This document shows, one piece after another, positions 33,314 to 42,094 of a stretch of DNA of 64,000 nt (within the stretch, counting starts at the first letter, position 1; every line of letters begins with the position of its first letter). The stretch spans positions 124,001 to 188,000 of the forward strand of contig NZ_LQIV01000044.1 in assembly GCF_001500125.1 (NCBI RefSeq). The letters are read 5' to 3'. The translations under genes were made by a program, and so were the position numbers. Under the pieces are notes generated by a model that worked only from the letters and a program-made list of their open reading frames with translations, was not told where the DNA came from and ran no database searches. The DNA is from Mycobacterium sp. IS-1742 (lineage in GTDB: Bacteria; Actinomycetota; Actinomycetes; Mycobacteriales; Mycobacteriaceae).

Positions 33314-34270
33314 CTACGCCGCGCTGCGGCGGCGGGTCAGGGTCTCCAGCAGCGGCGGCCAAGGCCACTCGCTGCCCGTCCGGCCCCGCGGCGCCTTCAG
33401 GAACGCCAGGCCCAGAATGACGCCGAAGATGACGTGACCGAGCAGGGTGATCGTGACCGTCGCCAGCGTCAGCGGGAACATCATCTCCTCGCCGCGCGGC
33501 GCCAGCGCGACCGTCCCGATCAGCCCGGCCCAGGTGGGGAAGACCGCGAAGGCGACCGCCGCGGCCACGGCCTTGACCTTCGACCACCGGTCGATGCCCA
33601 GCGCGAACGCGACGACGAAGAACGCGACACCCAGCCCGCCGCCGTCACCGATGTAGCGCCACACGTAGCCGACCGCGGCGCTGCCGGTGGTGTCGGGCTC
33701 GCCGGTGACCCAGGAGCCCATCACGGGGATGAAGTCCTCCATCAGGCCCAGGACGTGGACGGCGAACAGTCGGGCGGCGTCGTAGACGATGCACGCCACC
33801 ATGCCGGCGATCAGGCCGCGCCCGACGATCATGTCGGTCCGGTGCGGCGCGAACACGATGACCGCGCCGACGACGGCGGTCAGCGCGATGATCACCACCG
33901 AGGTGGTGGCCTGCGGGACCAGACCGAACACGTCGACCGAGATGCCCAGGATCGGCATCGACGCCAGCAGCAGGATCATCAGGATCCGCGCGATCTGCCA
34001 CACGCCGGGCGGGGCGGGGGCGACGGCGTCGAGTTCGGCGTACCGCTGCCGCACGGTGTTGGCGACGTTGCCGATGACGATGCTGGGCAGCCGTACGGTC
34101 TTGCCGACGGCCGTGCTCACCGCCGGCCGGTGCTCGGCGCGCAACCGCGTGGTCTGGGGGTCGTCGAGGGTGACGTCGGTCGGCAGCGGCCGGAGCAGAT
34201 CCGTGTTGCGCATCCGGACGGTTTCGTCGTGGCCCCGGCGGGGGGAGTTCGTCGATGCTGTCGCAACCAT
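33314..34270 (-). CDS. Multi-pass membrane protein of unknown function
   Basis: 318 aa from ATG 34270, which has a good GAGGAA ribosome-binding site 7-8 nt upstream. The first 90 residues are hydrophilic and probably cytoplasmic, followed by about six to seven hydrophobic helices (ILMILLLASMPILGISVDVF, TSVVIIALTAVVGAVIVFAP, GVAFFVVAFALGI, LLGHVIFGVILGLAFL). No family recognised. It stands alone, with 92 bp to the FHA gene upstream-left and a divergent methyltransferase. Confidence 0.75.
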   Translation of the reverse strand: MVATASTNSPRRGHDETVRMRNTDLLRPLPTDVTLDDPQTTRLRAEHRPAVSTAVGKTVRLPSIVIGNVANTVRQRYAELDAVAPAPPGVWQIARILMILLLASMPILGISVDVFGLVPQATTSVVIIALTAVVGAVIVFAPHRTDMIVGRGLIAGMVACIVYDAARLFAVHVLGLMEDFIPVMGSWVTGEPDTTGSAAVGYVWRYIGDGGGLGVAFFVVAFALGIDRWSKVKAVAAAVAFAVFPTWAGLIGTVALAPRGEEMMFPLTLATVTITLLGHVIFGVILGLAFLKAPRGRTGSEWPWPPLLETLTRRRSAA

Positions 34271-34388
34271 GAGGTTCCTCGATGTCGTTCGTCGTGGGAG
34301 AGGGACGACATTCATCCTCGTGAGCCGGCCGCGCCGGGGTAATCGCGCCGAAGTCAGATTCGCGTGCCCGCGGGTAAGACTTTCCTAT

Positions 34389-34409
34389 CCGTCGGGTAAG
34401 GCCCGACGG
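34389..34409. promoter_or_regulatory. 8-bp stem-loop in the gap before the sugar methyltransferase
   Basis: CCGTCGGG-taagg-CCCGACGG in the 224-bp divergent gap 34271-34494. The same gap holds two GGGTAAG direct repeats. No promoter is clear. It could act as a leader hairpin; function unknown. Confidence 0.35.
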
Positions 34410-34494
34410 GTACGCGAAACCGGTTCGCCGTGCGCGGGGCGGGTATCAGCAGGTATGCGCTCCGACCAGAACGACCCGGCCGCCGGGTGGGGGG

Positions 34495-35325
34495 GTGCAC
34501 AGCGCACTCGCCGCCCGGTTCGCGGACCGGCTCGGGGCCGTCCGGAACTGCGTGGAGCCCCGGTACGTGCGCGCGGACTGGGCCGAACGCAACGAGCAGC
34601 TGGCTCGTGACCTACTGCCGGTGCCGCCACCGGACTTCCTGTGCCACCCGGCCATCCGCTTCCAGATGTTGATGGGCGAGCGCATCGTCCCGCACGAGTT
34701 GCCCTACGTCCGTGAACACCTGGAAGACGAGGGGTTGCTGGCCGAGGATGCGGTGGGCGCGCCGCCGACGGTCCCGGTGCCCGGCACCGATGTGCGCACC
34801 TCACCCAACACCGTGCACCAGCTGTACCACCTGCTGCGCTATCAGGACGCCACCGGATGGCGGGTGCGGGACGCCTCGACGGTCGTCGAATGGGGCGGCG
34901 GATTCGGCAGCCTGATGCGGCTTCTCGTGCGCCTGCACGGCGGCGCACCCACCTGCGTCATCGTCGACACCCCGGTCTTCAGCGCGGTGCAGTGGCTCTA
35001 CCTGTCCGCCGTCCTCGGGGAGGAGCGCGTCGTGTTGCACCACCGCGCACCGGTCCGGCCGGAACCGGGACGCGTCAACCTCGTCCCGATCGGACTCGTC
35101 GCCGACCTGGACGTCGACGCCGATCTGTTCGTCTCGACCTGGGCGCTCAACGAGAGCATGCCCGCCGCGCAACGGGACGTGGTGGCGCGGCGCTGGTTCG
35201 GCGCGGAGTCGCTACTGCTGGCCATGCACGCCGGTGATCCGTTCGCGGCCGTCGTCCTCGACCAGGGTGCGCGGGCGGTGCTGCTCGGCGACTTCATGCC
35301 GGGCCAGCAATACCTCGTTCGCTAG
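34495..35325 (+). CDS. Putative sugar O-methyltransferase
   Basis: 276-aa protein of the putative sugar O-methyltransferase type; a SAM-binding motif VVEWGGGFGSLMRLL lies near residue 130 and VIVDTPVFSAVQWLYL follows. The upstream segment NTVHQLYHLLRYQDATG is common in this family. GTG 34495 comes directly after a run of seven Gs; an ATG at 34455 is out of frame by one base and would join the gene if one G were missing. It is convergent with the SDR gene, the stops abutting. Substrate unknown; a cell-envelope sugar is inferred. Confidence 0.75.
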   Translation: MHSALAARFADRLGAVRNCVEPRYVRADWAERNEQLARDLLPVPPPDFLCHPAIRFQMLMGERIVPHELPYVREHLEDEGLLAEDAVGAPPTVPVPGTDVRTSPNTVHQLYHLLRYQDATGWRVRDASTVVEWGGGFGSLMRLLVRLHGGAPTCVIVDTPVFSAVQWLYLSAVLGEERVVLHHRAPVRPEPGRVNLVPIGLVADLDVDADLFVSTWALNESMPAAQRDVVARRWFGAESLLLAMHAGDPFAAVVLDQGARAVLLGDFMPGQQYLVR

Positions 35326-36096
35326 TCAGGTGATCGTGACGCCACCGTCGACGACGATGGTCTGTCCGGTCACATAACCGCCGGCGTCCGACACCAGCCA
35401 CACCAGTGTGGCCGCCAGCTCTTCGGGATCGCCGGTGCGACCGAGCGCCGCGCGTTCGATGACGCTCTCGAGGTATCCGGGTTTGTACTGGTCGGTCATC
35501 TCGGATTCGAAGAACCCCGGTGCGATGGCGTTGACGCGAATGCCCTTGCGGGTTCCCCACTGCTGGGCCAGGTCTCGCGTCAGGCCGGCGATCGCCGCCT
35601 TGCTGGCGCTGTACGCGGCCTGCGGCAGACCCGCGGTGGTGATGCCGAGGATGCTCGAGATGTTGACGATCGAGCTGCCCGGACCCATCACCCGTCCGCA
35701 GGCCTGCGCCGCCCAGTACGAACCGTTGAGGTTGACGTCGACGACGGCGCGGAACTCCTCCGGGGTCTCCCGGGTGGCCGGTACGGCGGTGCCGACACCG
35801 GCGTTGTTGACCAGCACGTCGACGTGTCCGAACTCGGCCATCGCCGCGTCGACCATCGCCTGGCACTGCGCCGGGTCGGCGACGTCGGTGGCCACCGACA
35901 ACGCGCGACGGCCGGCCGAGCGCACCAGCTCGGCGGTGCCTTCGAGCTTGTCGACGCGGCGGGCGGCCAGCACGACGTCGGCGCCGGCTTCGGCGCACGC
36001 CTTGGCGAACGACACCCCGAGACCCGAGGAGGCGCCGGTGACGATGACGACCTTGTCGTCGAGACGGAATCTGTCCAGAACGGGCATGGAGCTCAT
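35326..36096 (-). CDS. SDR-family oxidoreductase
   Basis: Short-chain dehydrogenase, 256 aa (247-aa form from ATG 36087 possible 3 codons later). Motifs: TGASSGLGVSFA, NNAGVGTAVPA, Ser in VNISSILG, YSASKAAIAGL, and NAIAPGFFESEMTDQY. The ending VTGQTIVVDGGVTIT is the usual SDR C-terminus. Divergent from the AraC-type regulator, which might control it; substrate unknown. Confidence 0.87.
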   Translation of the reverse strand: MSSMPVLDRFRLDDKVVIVTGASSGLGVSFAKACAEAGADVVLAARRVDKLEGTAELVRSAGRRALSVATDVADPAQCQAMVDAAMAEFGHVDVLVNNAGVGTAVPATRETPEEFRAVVDVNLNGSYWAAQACGRVMGPGSSIVNISSILGITTAGLPQAAYSASKAAIAGLTRDLAQQWGTRKGIRVNAIAPGFFESEMTDQYKPGYLESVIERAALGRTGDPEELAATLVWLVSDAGGYVTGQTIVVDGGVTIT

Positions 36097-36237
36097 CCCA
36101 CCACACCGGCTTCTGGGCGCTGTCCGGGACGTCGGGGGTGCTGTCGGGCCATCCGGCGGGCGTCCGGCGCCGAATTGGCTAAGGTGAGCACCAGCCAGGG
36201 GGTTCAGCACCAGCCCCGCACTGCGTCACGCGCAGAG

Positions 36238-37254
36238 GTGAAACCCATAGCCCCACAGTTCGACTCCCTGGTGGTCCCGTCGCGGACCCGCCGGGAATTC
36301 ACGGATCCCGACAAGGCCGCGGCATTCCTGGACGACGCCTACGGCTCCCGGCTGCGGTTGTCGCGGCTCGACGACCCGGCCGGTGGCGCAGTGCTGACCC
36401 ACACCCGCCACGACGCCGGCGCCTTCGTGATCGACGACTTTGAGGTGGCCGGCCGGTTCACCGCGTCACCGGAACCACTGCACAAGGTGGCCGCGGTGTG
36501 GGCGAACCGGGGCCGGATCGCGGGCCGGTGCGCCGGTGTCCACGGCCGGGCCCGTACCGGAGAGATCGCGCTGCTCACCCAGCCCGACCTGCCCCACGAT
36601 GCGGAGGCCGAGGACATCGCGGTGACGACGGTGCTGCTCGACCCGGCGCTCGTCGCCGGCGTCGCCACCGGCGTGCCGCAAGCACAGGCCCAACCGATCA
36701 GGTTCTCGCTGTTCGAGCCCGTCGACGATCCGGCGGCCCGGCTGTGGCAGCGGACCGTGCGCTACGTCAAGGACGGTGTGCTCGCCGACGACGCACTCGC
36801 CACCCCGCTGGTGCTCGGTCACGCCGCGAGGCTGCTCGCCGCCGTCACGGTGGCGGCGTTCCCTGCCACGGCGGGCATGGAGTCGACCGCGCACGACCGC
36901 GACGCGAAACCGGTGCTGCTGCGGCGGGCGACCGACTTCATCGAGGAGAACCTCGGCAACGACATCGCCCTGGCCGACATCGCCGCCGCCATCCACGTCT
37001 CGCCGCGCGCGGTGCAGTACATGTTCCGCAGGCACTTGGAGACGACGCCTGTGCAATACCTGCGCCGGCTCCGTCTGCACCACGCACATCAGGACCTCAT
37101 CGCCGGAGATCACGGTCACGACACCGTCACGGCCATCGCGGCGCGCTGGGGTTTCGCGCACACCGGCCGGTTCGCGGTGCTCTACCGGCAGACCTACGGA
37201 CAGAGTCCCCACACCACACTGCGGGGCCATGTCGCGGCACCCCCCGCGGGGTGA
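36238..37254 (+). CDS. AraC-family transcriptional regulator
   Basis: Regulator of 338 aa with an AraC-binding-like N-terminal domain (about 1-190; FDSLVVPSRTRREF, AGAFVIDDFEVAG) and a C-terminal double helix-turn-helix (DIALADIAAAIHVSPRAVQY, then TVTAIAARWGFAHTGRFAVLY). The AraC signature AxxWGFxxxGRFAxxYR is intact. GTG 36238 is chosen (GCAGAG upstream); an in-frame GTG at 36184 would add 18 residues. Divergent from the SDR gene. Inducer unknown. Confidence 0.85.
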   Translation: MKPIAPQFDSLVVPSRTRREFTDPDKAAAFLDDAYGSRLRLSRLDDPAGGAVLTHTRHDAGAFVIDDFEVAGRFTASPEPLHKVAAVWANRGRIAGRCAGVHGRARTGEIALLTQPDLPHDAEAEDIAVTTVLLDPALVAGVATGVPQAQAQPIRFSLFEPVDDPAARLWQRTVRYVKDGVLADDALATPLVLGHAARLLAAVTVAAFPATAGMESTAHDRDAKPVLLRRATDFIEENLGNDIALADIAAAIHVSPRAVQYMFRRHLETTPVQYLRRLRLHHAHQDLIAGDHGHDTVTAIAARWGFAHTGRFAVLYRQTYGQSPHTTLRGHVAAPPAG

Positions 37255-37301
37255 ATCCCGTCGTACGATCGACTGAGGCAGTCAACGTCAGGGAGGCGTG
37301 T

Positions 37302-38003
37302 GTGTCGACGAACTCTCACACCGCGATCGCTCTGGAGCTGGCGGCGCTCGTCCGCGACCTCCAGCAGAGCAGCCACATCGATGCAGAGTCGGCGCTGCGC
37401 GACCTCATGAAGAGCTCCGTCACGTCGGTTCCGGGCGCCGAGTGCGCCGGCATCACCCAGATGCTTGCCGGAGGTGCGGTCGAGAGCCTCGCCGCCACCG
37501 ATGACGCTGCCGTGACACTGGACCACATCCAGCAGGAGCATCGTGAAGGGCCGTGCCTGTCCGCCGCCTGGGAACAGCACACCATCGTCGTCGACGACCT
37601 GGCGGCCGACGGACGCTGGCCACGATTCCGTGACGAAGCCCTGAGGCGGACCGACATCCGATCCATCATGTCGTTCCGGTTGTTCAACGGTCCGCGGGCC
37701 GTCGGAGCGCTCAACTTCTACACCGACCGCGCCGACGTGTTCGGTGACGAAGCGGTCGAGGTCGGGTTGGTGTTCGCCACGCATGCCGCGATCGTGTGGG
37801 ACGTCCAGCGGCGAGACGAGCAGTTCCGCAGCGCACTGGCCTCCCGGGACATCATCGGCCAGGCCAAGGGAATGCTCATGGAACGCTTCGACATCAATGC
37901 CGTCCAGGCGTTCGAACTCCTCAAGCGGTTGTCGCAGGACGGCAACACACCATTGGTCGACGTCGCGCGCCGGCTCGTCCACTGCGACCACCCGTTGCCA
38001 TGA
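37302..38003 (+). CDS. GAF-ANTAR RNA-binding antitermination regulator
   Basis: 233-aa protein: a GAF sensor domain (about 30-160; EHREGPCLSAAWEQHTIVVD, IRSIMSFRLF, ALNFYTDRADVFGDEA) and a C-terminal ANTAR domain (about 170-228; ALASRDIIGQAKGMLMERF) that binds tandem RNA hairpins to prevent transcription termination. GTG 37302 has GGGAGG 5 nt upstream. Its stop overlaps the next gene (ATGA). It opens the signalling block that continues with CheR-, STAS/HATPase- and CheB-type proteins on the opposite strand. Confidence 0.9.
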   Translation: MSTNSHTAIALELAALVRDLQQSSHIDAESALRDLMKSSVTSVPGAECAGITQMLAGGAVESLAATDDAAVTLDHIQQEHREGPCLSAAWEQHTIVVDDLAADGRWPRFRDEALRRTDIRSIMSFRLFNGPRAVGALNFYTDRADVFGDEAVEVGLVFATHAAIVWDVQRRDEQFRSALASRDIIGQAKGMLMERFDINAVQAFELLKRLSQDGNTPLVDVARRLVHCDHPLP

Positions 38004-38419
38004 GCGCCGAGTCGGCTGCTCACAGTGACGGACCCGCCTCGCGGGCGGAGGTGGCCCGCGCTCGCGTCGAAGAACTACGACGGCGCCGCGAAGAGCTCGG
38101 CCACGGTGTGGCGCCCACCGTCGACTCGGCCGAGCGCGCCCATGAGAGCGCGATGGCGGCCTACACGCGGGCGGAGTCAGCGCATCGCGCCGCCGCGAAC
38201 CGCCACCTCGAGGCCAGCCGGATCCACCGTCAAGCGGCCGCCGCGCACGAGCAGGCGGCGCTCATCGCCGGTGACAGGAGCGCCGAGGCCCACCAGGACG
38301 CCGCCGCGAACCATCGGGCAGAAGCGGAGCGGCACGAAGCGGCAGCCGCCCAGGACCTCCGGTCCGAACTCGACGATGCGGACCGACGGGCTTGGTCAGG
38401 TGAGCACTTCCATCAGTAG
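38000..38419 (+). CDS. Ala-rich helical (coiled-coil) protein coupled to the ANTAR gene
   Basis: 139-aa hydrophilic protein, almost entirely helix-forming: RAEVARARVEELRRRREELG, then repeated AAAxH and HExAA segments rich in Ala, His and Glu. No cysteine, no signal peptide, no recognised family. It starts within the stop of the GAF-ANTAR gene, so the two are made together and may interact. Its 3' end overlaps the convergent cheR-like gene by 24 bp. Confidence 0.75.
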   Translation: MSAESAAHSDGPASRAEVARARVEELRRRREELGHGVAPTVDSAERAHESAMAAYTRAESAHRAAANRHLEASRIHRQAAAAHEQAALIAGDRSAEAHQDAAANHRAEAERHEAAAAQDLRSELDDADRRAWSGEHFHQ

Positions 38420-40237
38420 CAGCGCGCCGTTGACCGTGCCCTCGGCGGCGCGGAACGCGGTGCACTTGACCCGCACCCGAGTCGGCCTGCCACGCCGGTT
38501 GACCGCCTCGACCACCACCTCGCCCGTCGTGTCGGAATCCACGAACGCCTTGCCGATCAACGGTTTGACCTCGGTCAACGGCAGGCCGATGTCAAGGGCG
38601 CCCAGGGGCGCACCCATCGTCTCGCCCGCCCGCAGGCCCCAGAGTTCCTCACATCCCCGGTTCCAGACGACCACGCACATCTCCCGGTCGACCACGACGA
38701 GCCCGTAGTTGACGCTGTTCACCAGGGAGTCGAGGAAGGTCTCCGCCCGGTCGAGTTCGACGCTACGTTCCCGCAGTGCCTCGTTGATGGTGTGCAGTTC
38801 GTCGTTGGTCGACTGGAGTTCCTCGTTCATCGTCTCGAGCTCTTCGTTGGTCGATTGCAGTTCTTCGTTGGTGGTCTCCAGTTCCTCCACCGTGGACTGC
38901 AGTTCTTCGTTGGTGGTCTCGAGCTCCTCGTTGGTCGACTGCAGTTCTTCGTACGCCGACTCGAGCTGACGGTTGGTCTGAACCACCTGGTCGATCAGCG
39001 CGCGGTTGGCCGTCACGTCGAAGAAGACGATGGACACGCCGAGCAGCCCGTTCTCGGCGTCCACCAGGGGATTGATGTGGATCTCGAACGAGATGGGTTC
39101 CGCGCCGGCGCGCTGCCAGTGCACGTCCTGGACCATGGCCGAACGGCGCTCGACCTTCGCCTGTTCGAGGTAGGCGCGCAGCTCGATCGGCCGATACGAC
39201 ACCTCGAGATCGCGAAGCAGCCGGCCGATGTCGCGTGCGGAGAGTCCGAAGGTGGTCTCCGCCTGCTGATTGATCATCGCCACCGTGTCGTCTCCGGTCA
39301 CCACGATCTGCGCGACCGGGCTGGCCCGGAACGCCATGTCCCGGATCGAGTTGAGGCCGGGCAGCTCACCCTGCCGGTCGAACGGGGCCGAGCCGTTCTC
39401 CATGCGGCCGAGCGCGCGTTCGCCGCCGCCGGTCTTACGGAAGATGCGCTGTTTGAGGTTCAGCGGCGTGAAGCGATCGCTGTGGCTGAGCAACATCTCC
39501 GCATGTCCCAGAAAGAGAATGCCCCGGGGTGCGAGGGCGAAGTGCAAGCGGTTCAGCACATTTCGCTGTGTCTCGGCGTTCAGGTACATCAGGGTGTTGC
39601 GGCACACCAACAAGTCGACACGGGATATCGGAGCGTCCCGGACCAGGTCGTTGCGCCCGAAGATGACAGCCCGACGAAGATCTTTGCGAAAGATGTACCG
39701 GCCGCCGACGTATTCGAAATAGCGGTGCAGAAGCTCTGTCGGCACGGACTCGACCGCCTTGGCGTCGAACGAGGCGGCACGCGCCTCGGTGAGGGCCTCG
39801 TCGTCGACGTCGGTGGCGTAGATCTTCACGCGGTGGCGGAACGCCTCCGGCCCGAGCGCCTCGGCAAGAACCATCGCCAGCGTGTAGGCCTCCTGACCGG
39901 ACGCGCAGCCCGCGCTCCACACCCGAATCGGGTCGTTGGGAGCCCGATCGGCGAGGAGGGACGGAACGATGTCCTCGCGAAGGAAGTCCCACGCTCCCGG
40001 ATCGCGGAAGAAGTCGGTCACGTTGATCAGGATGGTGTTGAACAACGCCGCGAACTCATCGGAGCTCGCCTGCAGGACGTCGAGATACTCCTCGAACGTC
40101 TCATAGCCGGCCTGCTCCATCCGGTGTCGCACCCGTCGCATGAGCGACGTGCGTTTGTAGCCGGTGAAGTCGAAACCGCGGGAGTCGCGCATGTAGCGCA
40201 GCAGGGATTCGAACACCTCGTCTGACTGCTCGTCCAC
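38396..40237 (-). CDS. CheR-type methyltransferase with PAS domains and long coiled coil
   Basis: 613-aa signalling protein. N-terminal CheR methyltransferase (about 5-265; TDFFRDPGAWDFL, SAM motif VWSAGCASGQEAYTLAM, VDLLVCRNTLMYL). A PAS domain (about 295-415) follows, then eight consecutive heptads of EELQSTN/EELETTN type (about 430-490), then a second PAS domain (about 505-610). The classic target is methylation of chemoreceptors, but no receptor, CheA or flagellar gene is visible here. Substrate therefore unknown. Overlaps the coiled-coil gene by 24 bp at its 3' end. Confidence 0.9.
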   Translation of the reverse strand: MDEQSDEVFESLLRYMRDSRGFDFTGYKRTSLMRRVRHRMEQAGYETFEEYLDVLQASSDEFAALFNTILINVTDFFRDPGAWDFLREDIVPSLLADRAPNDPIRVWSAGCASGQEAYTLAMVLAEALGPEAFRHRVKIYATDVDDEALTEARAASFDAKAVESVPTELLHRYFEYVGGRYIFRKDLRRAVIFGRNDLVRDAPISRVDLLVCRNTLMYLNAETQRNVLNRLHFALAPRGILFLGHAEMLLSHSDRFTPLNLKQRIFRKTGGGERALGRMENGSAPFDRQGELPGLNSIRDMAFRASPVAQIVVTGDDTVAMINQQAETTFGLSARDIGRLLRDLEVSYRPIELRAYLEQAKVERRSAMVQDVHWQRAGAEPISFEIHINPLVDAENGLLGVSIVFFDVTANRALIDQVVQTNRQLESAYEELQSTNEELETTNEELQSTVEELETTNEELQSTNEELETMNEELQSTNDELHTINEALRERSVELDRAETFLDSLVNSVNYGLVVVDREMCVVVWNRGCEELWGLRAGETMGAPLGALDIGLPLTEVKPLIGKAFVDSDTTGEVVVEAVNRRGRPTRVRVKCTAFRAAEGTVNGALLLMEVLT

Positions 40238-40285
40238 CTGTGCCCCGTCCGCCCACCTGGATACGAGGAACCAACATACTCGTGA

Positions 40286-41053
40286 TCAGAGGGCGTTCTC
40301 GGGTCCGAGCACCGCCCAGACCGTCTTCCCGCCTGACGTCGGTGCGACGCCCCACATCCGGCACATCGTGGAGACGATCTTCAGGCCGGACGGTCGATCG
40401 CCGTCGCCGTCCTCGCGCACGGCGGCCGGAACGGGGCTGTCGTCGGCCACAGCGACGGTCACCGTGTCGTCCCTCGCCTCGAGTCGTACGTCGGGTGCGC
40501 TCCTCGTGTGCTGCAAGACGTTCTCGACGAGGGCGGTCACGACGATCTTGCCCACGGGGATGAGAGCTTCGGCGGACCACGCGGTCAGCCACTCCTCGAC
40601 CATCTGGCGGGCGCACTCCAGGCTGGACCGGTCGGCGGCCAAGCCGGATCTCGCGCGACGGCGCAGACGCAGCGGCCGGTTCGCGGCCACGGCTGCGACC
40701 GCTTCGTCGATGTCGGAGTACACCGGTACGTAACGCGTCACGCCATTGCGTCGGATCGCCGAGCGGCCGGAACCGTGTCGGCAGATCAGTGCCAGCGGCA
40801 CCTCCGGCCAGCGGGTGACGTGCCAGCGCGCGCTGGTGAACACCACCCAGGCCGACTCTGCCGCGACGGCCAGGCCGGTGACATCGACGAGCACCGCCCG
40901 CGGTTCGTCGAGGGCCGCCTTGATGATGTGATCGCGCAGGATCCGATACGTACTGGTGTCGAGTTCACCGATTACGGTCAACAGAACGTTGCCGTCCACC
41001 GAGTCCGCGGTGACGGCGAGCGGGCTGGTCTGGTCAGGTGTCACCGCGGTCAC
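40286..41053 (-). CDS. STAS domain fused to HATPase (anti-anti-sigma/anti-sigma kinase fusion)
   Basis: 255-aa protein. The N-terminal half is a STAS domain (LLTVIGELDTSTYRILRDHI, AVLVDVTGLAVAAESAWVVF), as in RsbV/SpoIIAA. The C-terminal half is an RsbW-like ATPase with N-box ALVENVLQHT, VADDSP and GLKIVSTM. GTG 41053 overlaps the end of the cheB-like gene; GTG 41044 is an alternative. It would couple the CheB/CheR pair to partner-switching control of a sigma factor; SigF is a candidate given SigF-like promoters nearby. That link is inferred. Confidence 0.82.
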   Translation of the reverse strand: MTAVTPDQTSPLAVTADSVDGNVLLTVIGELDTSTYRILRDHIIKAALDEPRAVLVDVTGLAVAAESAWVVFTSARWHVTRWPEVPLALICRHGSGRSAIRRNGVTRYVPVYSDIDEAVAAVAANRPLRLRRRARSGLAADRSSLECARQMVEEWLTAWSAEALIPVGKIVVTALVENVLQHTRSAPDVRLEARDDTVTVAVADDSPVPAAVREDGDGDRPSGLKIVSTMCRMWGVAPTSGGKTVWAVLGPENAL

Positions 41054-42056
41054 CCGTACCCGCGGGTGCGTCGCCCAGCCGTTTGGCCAGCACATCCATG
41101 GCGTGCTCGGCTTCCTCCGCCGCTTGGAGGTAGCGACGGCTCAGCATTCCCGCCCCGGCGTGGTCGGCCAACCTGCGCGAGAGCTTCGCTTTCTCCTGCA
41201 GACTACGCACCGCGATCCACAGCGCGTTCTCCACTTCCTGGTCCCGTGCCTCCAGCAACGCCTCGGGTGTCCAGGCGTGACCCACGCGGCAGCGAAAGCC
41301 ACCCTCCTCCACGTTGGCGAGCGACCCGTTGCAGTCCGGGCAGGTGTACCCCGACGGCGGCCCGAGCGCATCGCTGTCGAAATGCGCGGAGAACCTCCTC
41401 CCCATCGAGATCCGGTTCTCCAGTTCCATCCGGTAGTCGGGTTCCATGTCCCGCTCCTCGATGTCTCGGTCGGCCAATTTGGTGAGTAGCGCACCGATGT
41501 CCGCGGCCGACGCCTGGTGCTCAATCACCCCGGCGCGCAATGCGTTCTGCGGCATGGCGCCGAACAGCGCATCGGAGGGCGATTGCGCGACGGTCACCCC
41601 GCCTCTGGCCAGAATGGCGCCGGATCCGAGCACCCCGTCGTCGAGGACCCCGGACATCACCACTCCTATCGCACGGGGGCCGAAATCCACCGCCACCGAT
41701 CGGAACAACGCGTTGACCGCAGGCCGGTTCATGTTCTCCGTGGGGCCTTTCGACAGCAGGATGCGGCGATCACGCACCATCAGGTGTCGGTTGGGGACAG
41801 CCACGTAGATCCGGCCGGGCTCGAGCGTGGCGCCGTCGACCGCCGCGACGGCGGGCAAAGGCCCCGCCCGGTCGAGGATGCGGGGGAGCACGCTGGGCGC
41901 GTTCGGGGGCATGTGCAACACCACCAGCACCGCATACGGGAAGTCATCGGGCAGACCCGCGGTGAAGGTGGTCAGCGCCTCGACGCCACCGGCCGACGCG
42001 CCCACGGCGACCACCCCGAGCAGGGCGCCGTCGTGCTTCGGTTGTGCACCCGCCAC
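41034..42056 (-). CDS. CheB-type methylesterase without receiver domain
   Basis: 340-aa protein whose first 190 residues are a CheB esterase domain: catalytic Ser in GASAGGVEAL, His in LHMPPNAPSVL and Asp in MSGVLDDGVLG. No phospho-receiver domain precedes it. The C-terminal part contains a zinc-ribbon-like CPDC...CRVGHAW and a helical region. GTG 42056 is used; a SigF-type promoter element ends 10 nt before it. It overlaps the STAS-HATPase gene, and cheR follows 48 bp later. Role in a non-flagellate bacterium unknown. Confidence 0.85.
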   Translation of the reverse strand: MAGAQPKHDGALLGVVAVGASAGGVEALTTFTAGLPDDFPYAVLVVLHMPPNAPSVLPRILDRAGPLPAVAAVDGATLEPGRIYVAVPNRHLMVRDRRILLSKGPTENMNRPAVNALFRSVAVDFGPRAIGVVMSGVLDDGVLGSGAILARGGVTVAQSPSDALFGAMPQNALRAGVIEHQASAADIGALLTKLADRDIEERDMEPDYRMELENRISMGRRFSAHFDSDALGPPSGYTCPDCNGSLANVEEGGFRCRVGHAWTPEALLEARDQEVENALWIAVRSLQEKAKLSRRLADHAGAGMLSRRYLQAAEEAEHAMDVLAKRLGDAPAGTGDRGDT

Positions 42057-42066
42057 GTTTGAGGGG

Positions 42067-42091
42067 TTACCCGATGGCCGCGGGCGTAATC
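42067..42091 (-). promoter_or_regulatory. SigF-type promoter of the cheB-STAS-cheR genes
   Basis: GATT (42091-42088), 15 nt, GGGTAA (42072-42067) on the minus strand, ending 10 nt before GTG 42056. It resembles the mycobacterial SigF promoter (GTTT-N15-17-GGGTA) with one mismatch in the -35. Confidence 0.45.
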
Positions 42092-42094
42092 GGT

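Noticed and set aside
38000..38419. Idea that the helical protein is an antisense artefact of the cheR-like gene
   Set aside because: Only 24 bp overlap; start-stop coupling with the ANTAR gene and consistent codon usage support a real gene.
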